A stretch of DNA of 8,201 nt from an uncultured Roseiflexaceae bacterium (GTDB lineage Bacteria > Chloroflexota > Chloroflexia > Chloroflexales > Roseiflexaceae), in assembly GCA_937974195.1 (NCBI GenBank), contig CALJIC010000089.1, positions 1 to 8,201 on the forward strand. The letters run 5' to 3'. The notes under the pieces were generated by a model. It was not told the origin of the DNA. It saw only the letters and a list, made by a program, of their open reading frames with translations, and searched no databases. This document shows positions 1-7,563 of the stretch, piece by piece; positions within the stretch are counted from its first letter, which is position 1, and each line of letters starts with the position of its first letter. Made by a program: the position numbers and the translations under genes.

Positions 1-22
1 GCAAGCCCTCCACGGATGTTTT

Positions 23-59
23 TTCTGCTCTGCGGCTGCGCAGCAGCCGCAGAGCAGAA
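23..59. repeat. Perfect 17-bp inverted repeat (long hairpin)
   Basis: The arms at 23-39 and 43-59 are exactly complementary and are separated by a 3-nt GCA loop. Two G·T wobbles and two T-A pairs can extend the stem to about 21 bp. No T tract follows on the plus strand (GGAAATTTG), and on the minus strand the stem is followed by A residues. It is therefore not a textbook intrinsic terminator in either direction. The arm contains CTCTGCGGC, a string shared with the 21-bp repeat at 74-94 and 2943-2963, so it may belong to the same repeat family. It may separate the upstream gene, which lies outside the window, from the rhamnosidase unit. Confidence 0.8.
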
Positions 60-73
60 GGAAATTTGTAACC

Positions 74-130
74 CCACCGCGCCGCAGAGCGGCGAAAGGG
101 AGATTCTGGGGCCTCCCCACACCCCTCCAG
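74..130 (-). repeat. G-rich intergenic repeat element, inverted copy
   Basis: Read on the minus strand, this stretch has the order of the element found after the rhamnosidase gene: GGAGGGGT, then GTGGGGAGGC, a C-rich segment, AGAATCTCCC, then a 21-bp block. That block (74-94) is identical to 2943-2963 in opposite orientation. It contains a small perfect hairpin, CGCCGC-TCT-GCGGCG, followed by CGGTGG. Bases 142-150 repeat its CCACCGCGC edge once more. The rhamnosidase gene therefore sits between inverted copies of one element. No ORF or transposase is visible in it, so a passive REP- or MITE-like repeat is the most I can say. Confidence 0.7.
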
Positions 131-193
131 AGGGCGCGAGGCCACCGCGCAGCTCACAGCGTAAGCTCTGTCAGAGGATAAAGGAAACGCGAC

Positions 194-2938
194 ATGCTCA
201 CCCCACACAAGCTCGTGTGTGAATACCTCGTCAACCCGATTGGCCTGGATGTGCGCCAGCCGCGCCTGAGCTGGCAGCTCAGCGCCCAGCGCCGCGGCGC
301 GCGGCAGACGGCGTACCACATCCGGGTGGGCGACAGCCTGGCCGCGCTCGAGGGCGGCCAGGGCGGCATCGTGTGGGATACGGGCAGAGTGGAGTCCGAT
401 GCCTCGCTGCACATCCCCTACGCCGGCCCGGCTCTGCAGCCACGCCGGCGCTACTTCTGGCAGGTGCGGGTGTGGGATGAGAACGGCACCCCTTCGGCGT
501 GGAGCGAGATCGCGTTCTGGGAGACGGGCCTGCTCGGCAGCGGCTGGCAGGCGGCGTGGATCACCCCCGACTGGGACGAGGACACCAGCCGCCCGCAGCC
601 GTCCCCGCTGCTGCGCCGCGCCTTCCACGCCGCCGGCGACATCGTCGCCGCCCGGATCTACGCCACCAGCCTGGGCATCTACGAGCTGCGGCTGAACGGC
701 CGGCGCGTCGGCGACGCGGTGCTGACCCCCGGCTGGACCAGCTACGACCGCCGCCTGCAGTACCAGACCTACGATGTGACGGACCTGGTGCGCGCGGGCG
801 AGAACGTCGTGGGCGCCATGCTCGGCGACGGCTGGTACCGCGGCTACCTGGGCCACCGCGGCCACCGCAATGTGTACGGGGACCGGCTGGCGCTCCTCCT
901 GCAGCTGCATATCACCTACGCCGACGGCAGAGTCCAGGTCGTCTGCAGCGATCTGGACTGGCGGGCGGCCCGCGGCCCCATCCACATGTCGGACCTCTAC
1001 CTGGGCGAGACCTACGACGCGCGCGATGAGAAGCCGGGCTGGGACCAGCCCGGCTACGACGATAGCGACTGGTGCGGCGTGCGCCGGCTCGACCGCTCGA
1101 GCGAGGGCGTCGTCGCTCAGGTGGGCCCGCTCGTCCGCCGCCAGGAGACGCTCCGGCCGGTGCGCATCCTGCGCTCGCCCAAGGGCGAGACCATCCTCGA
1201 CTTCGGCCAGAATATGGTCGGCTGGGTCCAGATGCGCGTCCGCGGCCCGCGCGGCACCACCGTCACCCTGCGCCACGCCGAGGTGCTGGACCGGCAGGGC
1301 AACCTCTACACCGAGAACCTCCGCTCCGCGGACCAGACCACGCGCTACACCCTGCGCGGGCAGGCCGACGGCGAGGAGGTGTTCGAGCCGCACTTCACCT
1401 TCCAGGGCTTCCGGTATGTGGCGGTGGAGGGCTTCCCCGGCGAGCCGACCCCCGATCACTTCACCGGCGTCGTGCTCCACTCGGACATGCCGGTCACGGG
1501 GGCGTTCGAGTGCTCCCACCCGCTCATCAACCAGCTGCAGCACAACATCCTCTGGGGGCAGAAGGGCAACTTTGTGGATGTGCCCACCGACTGCCCGCAG
1601 CGCGACGAGCGCCTGGGCTGGACCGGCGACACCCAGGTCTTCATCCGCACCGCCTGCTTCAACATGAACGTCGCCGCCTTTATCACCAAGTGGCTGCGCG
1701 ACCTCAGCGCCGACCAGATGCCGAACGGCAGCGTGCCCTACGTGGTGCCGGATGTCCTGACGAAGATGCGCGCCGGCGCGGCGAACCCGCTCCCCGCCGC
1801 GGGCGCGGCCGCCTGGGGCGACGCGGCCGTGATCTGCCCGTGGACGATCTACCTGTGCTACGGCGACACGCGCCTGCTGGAAGAGCAGTACGAGAGCATG
1901 GCCGCCTGGGTGGACTTCATGCGCAGCCGGGCGGGCGACGACTACATCTGGCGGGACGATCCGCAGTTCGGCGACTGGCTCGACTATCGCGGGACCGACC
2001 CGCGCAGGCCGGCCCCCGTGACCAACACCGAGCTCGTCGCCACCGCCTTCTTCGCCTACAGCGCCGGGCTGCTGGCCGAGGTGGCCCGGGTGCTCGGCAG
2101 AGCGAGCGACGCCGAGCGCTACGCTGACCTGGCGGCCAAGGTGCGGGCCGCCTTCAACGAAGAGTTCGTCACCCCCTCCGGGCGGGTCGGCCCCAACACC
2201 CAGACGGCCTACGTGCTGGCGCTGCACTTCGATCTGCTGCCGGAGTCCGTGCGCCCGCTGGCCGTCGAGCGCCTGGTGAACGAGATCCGCCGCAACAACT
2301 ACCACCTGACCACCGGCTTTGTGGGCACGCCCTACGTGTGCCACGTCCTGAGCCGGCACGGCCACACCGATGTGGCCTACAAGCTGCTCACCCAGGAGAG
2401 CTACCCCTCGTGGCTGTACCCCGTCAAGCAGGGCGCGACGACGATCTGGGAGCGGTGGGACGGCATCAAGCCGGACGGCAGCTTCCAGGACGCCAGCATG
2501 AACTCGTTCAACCACTACGCGTACGGCGCGATCGGCGAGTGGCTGTACCGCGTTGTGGCGGGGATCGAGGCGGACCCGGCTGAGCCGGGCTACAGGCGCG
2601 TCCTGATCCAGCCCCAGCCCGGCGGCCAGCTGACCTACGCCAGCGCCAGCCTCGAGTCGATGTACGGCAGGATCGAGGCGGCGTGGCGGCTCGAGGGCGG
2701 CGACTTCACGCTGGCCGTGACGCTCCCGCCCAATACCGAGGGCGTCGTCCGCCTGCCCGCGCGATCGGTCGAGGATGTCGCCGAGCAGGGGCGGGCGCTC
2801 GACGAGGCGGAGGGCATCCGCGCGGTCCGGCAGGAGGGCGAGGCGGTTTTCGTGACGGTTGGCTCCGGCTGCTATCACTTTCGCGTCCGCGCCCCGGTAG
2901 GGGTTTGCGGGGAGGCGGACGCCTCTGAGGCTTCTTAG
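194..2938 (+). CDS. Alpha-L-rhamnosidase, glycoside hydrolase family 78
   Basis: It hydrolyses terminal alpha-L-rhamnose from glycosides or oligosaccharides by an inverting mechanism. The 914-residue length is normal for GH78. Visible layout: an Ig-like N-terminal domain (about 1-112, with EYLVNPIGLD and PRLSW), a lectin-like Bac_rhamnosid_N domain (about 123-290), the Bac_rhamnosid beta domain (about 315-430, with ILDFGQNMVGWV), the (alpha/alpha)6 catalytic barrel (about 435-785) and a C-terminal beta domain (about 787-898). The family signature DCPQRDERLGW lies at 466-476, with E472 the expected general acid. E753 in IWERWDG is the expected general base. There is no signal peptide or membrane segment, so it should act in the cytoplasm on imported substrate. 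AAGGA at 181-185 lies 8 nt before the ATG and supports this start. No rhamnose catabolic or transport gene is visible beside it. The last 16 residues (about 899-914) lie beyond the family fold and are encoded by a repeat element. The exact glycosidic substrate cannot be read from sequence. Confidence 0.96.
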   Translation: MLTPHKLVCEYLVNPIGLDVRQPRLSWQLSAQRRGARQTAYHIRVGDSLAALEGGQGGIVWDTGRVESDASLHIPYAGPALQPRRRYFWQVRVWDENGTPSAWSEIAFWETGLLGSGWQAAWITPDWDEDTSRPQPSPLLRRAFHAAGDIVAARIYATSLGIYELRLNGRRVGDAVLTPGWTSYDRRLQYQTYDVTDLVRAGENVVGAMLGDGWYRGYLGHRGHRNVYGDRLALLLQLHITYADGRVQVVCSDLDWRAARGPIHMSDLYLGETYDARDEKPGWDQPGYDDSDWCGVRRLDRSSEGVVAQVGPLVRRQETLRPVRILRSPKGETILDFGQNMVGWVQMRVRGPRGTTVTLRHAEVLDRQGNLYTENLRSADQTTRYTLRGQADGEEVFEPHFTFQGFRYVAVEGFPGEPTPDHFTGVVLHSDMPVTGAFECSHPLINQLQHNILWGQKGNFVDVPTDCPQRDERLGWTGDTQVFIRTACFNMNVAAFITKWLRDLSADQMPNGSVPYVVPDVLTKMRAGAANPLPAAGAAAWGDAAVICPWTIYLCYGDTRLLEEQYESMAAWVDFMRSRAGDDYIWRDDPQFGDWLDYRGTDPRRPAPVTNTELVATAFFAYSAGLLAEVARVLGRASDAERYADLAAKVRAAFNEEFVTPSGRVGPNTQTAYVLALHFDLLPESVRPLAVERLVNEIRRNNYHLTTGFVGTPYVCHVLSRHGHTDVAYKLLTQESYPSWLYPVKQGATTIWERWDGIKPDGSFQDASMNSFNHYAYGAIGEWLYRVVAGIEADPAEPGYRRVLIQPQPGGQLTYASASLESMYGRIEAAWRLEGGDFTLAVTLPPNTEGVVRLPARSVEDVAEQGRALDEAEGIRAVRQEGEAVFVTVGSGCYHFRVRAPVGVCGEADASEAS

Positions 2939-2963
2939 TACCCGCCGCTCTGCGGCGCGGTGG
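2897..2963 (+). repeat. G-rich repeat element copy 1, overlapping the rhamnosidase 3' end
   Basis: The order is AGGGGTTTG (2899), GGGGAGGCG (2909), an imperfect GAGGCG/CGCCTC hairpin, CTTCTTAGT (2931), then the 21-bp block at 2943-2963 that recurs inverted at 74-94. The TAG inside CTTCTTAGT is the rhamnosidase stop codon. The repeat therefore supplies the last dozen or so codons and the terminator codon of that gene. Copy 2 repeats AGGGGTTTG and CTTCTTAGT exactly 80 bp further on. Confidence 0.7.
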
Positions 2964-2974
2964 CGTGTCGCCCG

Positions 2975-3030
2975 GCGGAGGGGTTTGGGGAGGCGAAGCC
3001 TCCCCAGGAGCTTCTTAGTTTCCGCGGGCA
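2975..3030 (+). repeat. G-rich repeat element copy 2
   Basis: This copy carries GGAGGGGTTTG, then a perfect 8-bp stem GGGGAGGC-GAA-GCCTCCCC, then AGGAG and CTTCTTAGT (3011-3019). The last string and AGGGGTTTG are exact matches to copy 1 at a distance of 80 bp. Between these anchors the copies differ by small indels and substitutions in the hairpin, so they are old or diverged duplicates. No coding potential is apparent. Confidence 0.7.
2987..3019 (+). terminator. Candidate terminator of the rhamnosidase transcript
   Basis: A perfect 8-bp GC-rich stem (2987-2994 with 2998-3005, loop GAA) lies 48 bp after the rhamnosidase stop. A moderately T-rich run, CTTCTTAGTTT, follows from 3011. The T tract is weak and begins 5 nt after the stem, so termination may be inefficient or Rho-assisted. 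The hairpin is also part of the dispersed repeat, which may be its main identity. Confidence 0.4.
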
Positions 3031-3054
3031 AACGGCCCTCCGAACCTCCCCGGA

Positions 3055-3086
3055 AGGGGTGCGGGGATGCTTCAGCTCCCCGCACC

Positions 3087-3088
<2 letters not shown>
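3055..3088. repeat. Repeat element copy 3; 12-bp stem over the pckG stop codon
   Basis: Arms 3056-3067 (GGGGTGCGGGGA) and 3077-3088 pair over 12 bp with one G·T wobble, around a 9-nt loop. The left part, AGGGGTGCGGGG, aligns with AGGGGTTTGGGG of copy 2, 76 bp upstream. The right arm reaches two bases into the pckG stop codon (3087-3089, minus strand). On the minus strand the stem is not followed by a T run. It could block or stabilise the 3' end of the pckG mRNA, or work together with copy 2 as a bidirectional transcription barrier between the convergent genes. That role is inferred. Confidence 0.65.
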
Positions 3089-4943
<1,855 letters not shown>

Positions 4944-4967
4944 CGACAGCTCCTTTCGTGGCGTAGG

Positions 4968-4980
4968 CCGGCTCAGCCGG
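4968..4980 (-). other. Small GC hairpin in the pckG leader
   Basis: On the minus strand CCGGC-TGA-GCCGG forms a perfect 5-bp stem with a 3-nt loop. It sits 11 nt upstream of the pckG Shine-Dalgarno sequence and inside the leader predicted from the promoter at 4993-5021. It could stabilise the mRNA 5' end or tune ribosome access. It is short enough to be chance in GC-rich DNA. Confidence 0.4.
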
Positions 4981-4992
4981 AATGTCGCATGT

Positions 4993-5021
4993 TATATACC
5001 AGGTAGGATACCAGGAGTCAC
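4993..5021 (-). promoter_or_regulatory. Candidate pckG promoter with direct-repeat operator
   Basis: Read on the minus strand, GTGACT (5016-5021) and TATATA (4993-4998) are separated by exactly 17 bp. The -10 can also be read as TATAAC one register later (two bases on), matching five of six consensus bases. Transcription would start near 4985 and give a leader of about 40 nt with a strong Shine-Dalgarno at 4950-4956. The spacer and upstream half of the -10 are covered by an 8-bp direct repeat, CCTGGTAT-CCTA-CCTGGTAT (4996-5015), with a 12-bp period. A direct repeat placed over promoter core elements is what a repressor operator would look like. No regulator gene is in the window. The promoter is inferred from pattern only. 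Confidence 0.5.
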
Positions 5022-5050
5022 GCGTGTGCGGCGCACGGGCCGGCGGCGCC

Positions 5051-6859
5051 CTACAGGCCCCACAGCAGCCGCATGGCCGCCAGCAGCGCCGCGAAGCAGA
5101 CCAGCGTGAGCCCGGCGCCCAGCCGCGTGAAGTCACTGAAGGTGTAGCCGCCCGGCCCCATCATCAGCACGTTCACCGGGTGGGCGATCGGGGTCAGGAA
5201 CGCCGCCGAGCACGCGGTCGCCACCGCCACCGCTGCGGCCGCAGGGTCGGCGCCGACGCGCAGCGCGGCGGTGATGGCGATCGGCCCGATCACCAGCGCC
5301 GTGACCTGGCCGCCCATGACCTGCGTGAGCAGGACGGTGAACACCCACAGGCCGGCGACCAGCGCCAGCGGGCCGGCCGGGCCGACGGTGGCCACGAAGC
5401 CCTGGCCGATCAGCTCGGCCAGCCCGGTCTCCATCAGCGCCGTGCCGATCGGCAGGAAGCCGGCCACAAGCACGACCACGCGCCAGTCGATCGCCCGGTA
5501 CACCTGCTCCATGTCGAGGCAGCCCGTCAGCACCAGCGCCACGGTGCCGGCCAGCACCGCCTCGGCCGTCGGTATCCACCCCGCCGCCGACACCGCCAGC
5601 ACCGCCACGGTGATCAGCGCCGCGCTCCAGGCCTTGCCGCTCACCGGCGGCAGCCCCTCGTCGGGGTCGTCCAGCACGATGAAGCCCGGCTCCTGCGCCA
5701 GGGCGTGCACGCGCTGGCGCGGGCCGACCATCAGCAGCGCGTCGCCCGCCTGCAGCGCGAAGTCGCCGACATCGGTGCGGTAGCTGCGCCCCTCGCGCCA
5801 GAGCGCGACGGCGGTGAGGCCGTACTTCGAGCGGAAGCGCAGCTCCTTGAGCGTCTGGCCGATCGCCGGGGAGCGCGGGGCGACCACGACCTCGGTCAGG
5901 TGGACGGGGAGCTGCCTGGCCGCTACGCCCTGCCCGTCGCGCCCGATCGTCGTGTGCTGGGTCTCGAGCTGGCGCACGCGCTCCTCGCGCCCGAGCACCA
6001 GCAGCATGTCGCCGGAGCGAATGACCTCGGACGGCCCCGGGGCGATGCGCGCCTCGCGCCCGCGCCAGATCGCCACCACCGTCGCCCCGAGCCGCGCGCC
6101 GATCACGCTGTCGGCCAGCCGCTGCCCGACCAGCGGCGACTCGGGGCGCACGCTGACCTCCCACAGCCGCTCGGCGAGCTGGTAGGTCTGGGTCAGGTCG
6201 ATGCGAGCCAGGGCGGCCCGGCCGACGGACTCGCGGGTGGGGAGCAGGCGCCGGCCCACCAGGCCCATGTACAGCATCCCCGCCACGAGCATCAGCCCGC
6301 CGCTCGGGAGAAAGTCGCCCATGTCCAGCGCGCGCAGCCCGAGCGACTGCATGCTGCCGCTGACCACGATGTTGGCGGTGGTGAAGATGGTGGCCATGCC
6401 GCCCAGCAGCGTCCCGTACGAGAGCGGCATCAGCAGCCGGGATGGCGGTATGCCGGTGTGGCGCGCGACGCTCACGGCGGCCGGGAGCAGGACCGCGCCG
6501 GCGGCGATGTTGTTCATCGCGAGCGACAGCAGCGCCCCCGCGCCCATGAAGAGCATGATCGTGCGCAGCTCGCTCCTGCCGGCCAGGTGGATCAGCTGGT
6601 CGGCCACCCACTGTACCACGCCGGTGCGCTCGAGCGCCGCGCTGATCGCGAACAGCCCGATGATGGTGATCACCGCCGGCTGGCTGAACCCCGCCAGCGC
6701 CTCCTCGGGCGTCACGGTGCCGGTCAGCCCCAGCGCCAGCAGCGTCAGCAGCGCCACCAGGTCCGGCCGCACCCGCCCGCTGGCGATCAGCGCCACCGCC
6801 GTCCCCGCGATCGCCAGCAGCAGGAGTTGTGGGGGTGTGAGGGGCAGCATGCTCCGCAT
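5051..6859 (-). CDS. SLC13/DASS-type permease with two TrkA_C (RCK_C) domains
   Basis: This is an inner-membrane transporter of the ion-transporter/DASS superfamily, 602 residues from the chosen ATG. Hydrophobic helices fill about 10-205 and 410-600. Between them lie two cytosolic TrkA_C-like domains, about 233-296 (PESPLVGQRLADS…GDMLLVLG) and 320-388 (APRSPAIGQTLKEL…GDALLMVG), which usually act as regulatory or ligand-sensing modules. The first half keeps the family loop as AMNNIAAGAVLLP (114-126) followed by TTANIVVSG (160-168). The second half has SAAFLTPIAHPVN (551-563) and GPGGYTFSDF (568-577), but its usual SNN/SNT loop reads GGQ (516-518). Relatives carry sulfate or other inorganic anions, or di- and tricarboxylates; the substrate is not readable here. 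The ATG at 6859 starts just ahead of the first helix, and an ATG at 6850 is an alternative. An in-frame ATG at 6985 would add a basic 42-residue tail unlike the family. No convincing ribosome site is visible. Confidence 0.9.
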   Translation of the reverse strand: MRSMLPLTPPQLLLLAIAGTAVALIASGRVRPDLVALLTLLALGLTGTVTPEEALAGFSQPAVITIIGLFAISAALERTGVVQWVADQLIHLAGRSELRTIMLFMGAGALLSLAMNNIAAGAVLLPAAVSVARHTGIPPSRLLMPLSYGTLLGGMATIFTTANIVVSGSMQSLGLRALDMGDFLPSGGLMLVAGMLYMGLVGRRLLPTRESVGRAALARIDLTQTYQLAERLWEVSVRPESPLVGQRLADSVIGARLGATVVAIWRGREARIAPGPSEVIRSGDMLLVLGREERVRQLETQHTTIGRDGQGVAARQLPVHLTEVVVAPRSPAIGQTLKELRFRSKYGLTAVALWREGRSYRTDVGDFALQAGDALLMVGPRQRVHALAQEPGFIVLDDPDEGLPPVSGKAWSAALITVAVLAVSAAGWIPTAEAVLAGTVALVLTGCLDMEQVYRAIDWRVVVLVAGFLPIGTALMETGLAELIGQGFVATVGPAGPLALVAGLWVFTVLLTQVMGGQVTALVIGPIAITAALRVGADPAAAAVAVATACSAAFLTPIAHPVNVLMMGPGGYTFSDFTRLGAGLTLVCFAALLAAMRLLWGL

Positions 6860-6945
6860 AGTACCATAGAACCACCGCGGGGGACCGCCGTGAAGGCGCT
6901 GTCGGTGCGGGCAAGCTGTTAGTCGCCGGGAACGGACAAGCGGAC

Positions 6946-6980
6946 TCCGGCCGGCGCTTCCGGCGCGCAAGCGGGCCGGA
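6946..6980. other. 12-bp hairpin upstream of the transporter gene
   Basis: TCCGGCC (6946-6952) pairs with GGCCGGA (6974-6980), and CGCTT (6955-6959) pairs with AAGCG (6969-6973). There is a 2-nt GG bulge and a 9-nt loop. It lies about 90-120 bp before the transporter ATG and would be in its leader or promoter region. No T tract follows on either side. Its function is unknown. Confidence 0.5.
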
Positions 6981-7104
6981 ATCACGCTCGCGCGTGGATG
7001 CCGCGCTTCAGCCCACCTCTTCGCCGGCCGCCCTCCGTATCCCTGCTGTGTCGCGGGCGAAGGTCTCCTTCTGTGCGCCCGCGGCCGCTCCGTCCATTTC
7101 GAAG

Positions 7105-7135
7105 AGAGTTTTCACTATTCTTGGTGATTAACTCT
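7105..7135. promoter_or_regulatory. Nested dyad in an AT-rich pocket (operator-like)
   Basis: AGAGTT (7105-7110) and AACTCT (7130-7135) form the outer arms. TCAC (7112-7115) and GTGA (7124-7127) form the inner arms around TATTCTTG. The arms are joined by one T on the left and two on the right. This is the most AT-rich spot of the window and stands out from the GC-rich background. No U-tract follows on either strand, so a regulator-binding site or promoter region is likelier than a terminator. Confidence 0.4.
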
Positions 7136-7141
7136 ACATTC

Positions 7142-7179
7142 TGTCGTCCGAAGCTCACCGCCGCTGATATCGGACGGTA
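7142..7179. repeat. Inverted repeat CGTCCGA/TCGGACG
   Basis: CGTCCGA (7145-7151) and TCGGACG (7170-7176) are perfectly complementary across an 18-nt interval. Two G·T wobbles and a T-A pair extend the stem to 7142 and 7179. A short AGC/GCT stem lies inside. It adjoins the TATAGT at 7178-7183 and may be part of a promoter-proximal regulatory site or a small structured RNA. Confidence 0.4.
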
Positions 7180-7302
7180 TAGTCGGCGGAAGGGTTTATC
7201 TCGTGCTGTTCCGGCGCTCTGGTCTCACGCTTGCTTCTCTCCTGCCCGCTTCTTCCTCCCAGGATGCGAGTAGAGCGGTCATAGTATCTGCGCCGCCGTT
7301 TT

Positions 7303-7325
7303 ATGAGCCGCTAGCGCAGGCTCAT
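7303..7325. repeat. Inverted repeat ATGAGCC/GGCTCAT
   Basis: Two perfect 7-bp arms (7303-7309 and 7319-7325) flank a 9-nt spacer, GCTAGCGCA. The size and spacing suit a dimeric regulator site or a hairpin loop. No T run follows. It lies about 240 bp upstream of the exported-protein start. Confidence 0.4.
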
Positions 7326-7380
7326 GGCAAGCAAATTGCAGTAGGACTTAGCTGACACGAGTTACACGGTCATTCCACCC

Positions 7381-7501
7381 GCCCTCCACGACGAGGAGGG
7401 TGGAGGGCCTGTACGCCCACCAGAGCCGCGCTCCACCGGGAGATCCAGAGGGGCGCGGCCGTCCGGTGCTGCGTTTCGCCGGGAGGCCCGGAGAGACGCA
7501 G
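7381..7501 (+). ncRNA. Candidate structured 5' leader with three tandem hairpins
   Basis: Three stems follow one another before the exported-protein gene. GCCCTCCAC/GTGGAGGGC pairs 7381-7389 with 7400-7408. GCCGCGCTCC (7425-7434) pairs with 7450-7459 over 10 bp with one wobble. CTGCGTTTC (7469-7477) pairs with GAGACGCAG (7493-7501), and this third stem is continued by CCGGG-AGG-CCCGG after a single mismatch. CCACCC (7375-7380) can instead pair with GGGTGG (7398-7403), so stem 1 has a possible alternative fold. The block ends 51 bp before the Shine-Dalgarno. I cannot match it to a riboswitch class I know. It could be a cis-regulatory leader or simply GC-rich hairpin-prone spacer. Confidence 0.4.
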
Positions 7502-7563
7502 CCGACTAGATCATCGGGAGGTTCAGAACAATCGCGGCTTACTGGTGAGAGTGAGGTGTGGAT

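Larger units (their letters stand above)
6860..7563. other. 704-bp divergent intergenic region, structured, no convincing gene
   Basis: This lies between the transporter (leftward) and the exported protein (rightward) and must hold promoters for both. G+C falls to about 45% at 7081-7140, against roughly two-thirds in the genes. Inverted repeats are found at 6946-6980, 7105-7135, 7142-7179, 7303-7325, 7381-7408, 7425-7459 and 7469-7501. A TATAGT at 7178-7183 resembles a plus-strand -10, but no good -35 accompanies it. The only sizeable ORF (6998-7273, 91 codons) has no ribosome site and no recognisable domain, and its composition is Arg/Pro/Ser-rich. I see no tRNA or known riboswitch here. Confidence 0.6.

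Noticed and set aside
23..59. Intrinsic terminator
   Set aside because: No T run follows the stem on the plus strand, and on the minus strand it is followed by A residues.
16..222. Short plus-strand ORF (68 codons) before the rhamnosidase
   Set aside because: It runs through the perfect hairpin and the repeat element and overlaps the rhamnosidase start. It has no ribosome site or recognisable protein features.
5016..5050. Terminator between the transporter gene and pckG
   Set aside because: Only weak 4-5 bp GC pairings are seen after the transporter stop and there is no T tract. Read-through into pckG remains possible.
4982..6922. Long plus-strand ORF (646 codons) opposite the transporter
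   Set aside because: The translation is Arg/Gln/His-rich with no domain. It is a GC-driven open antisense frame of the real permease gene.
6860..6985. Upstream ATG at 6985 as the transporter start
   Set aside because: It would add 42 mostly basic residues before the first helix, unlike the family. The ATGs at 6859 and 6850 place the start directly before the hydrophobic segment.
6998..7273. Plus-strand ORF of 91 codons in the divergent intergenic region
   Set aside because: There is no Shine-Dalgarno before its ATG. The translation is Arg/Pro/Ser-rich without a domain, and base composition drops across it. A real small protein cannot be fully excluded, but nothing supports one.
7381..7540. 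Known riboswitch such as cyclic-di-GMP-I, from GACGCAG-like strings
   Set aside because: The conserved GGCAAACC-type segment and the paired domain arrangement are missing; only isolated short strings agree.
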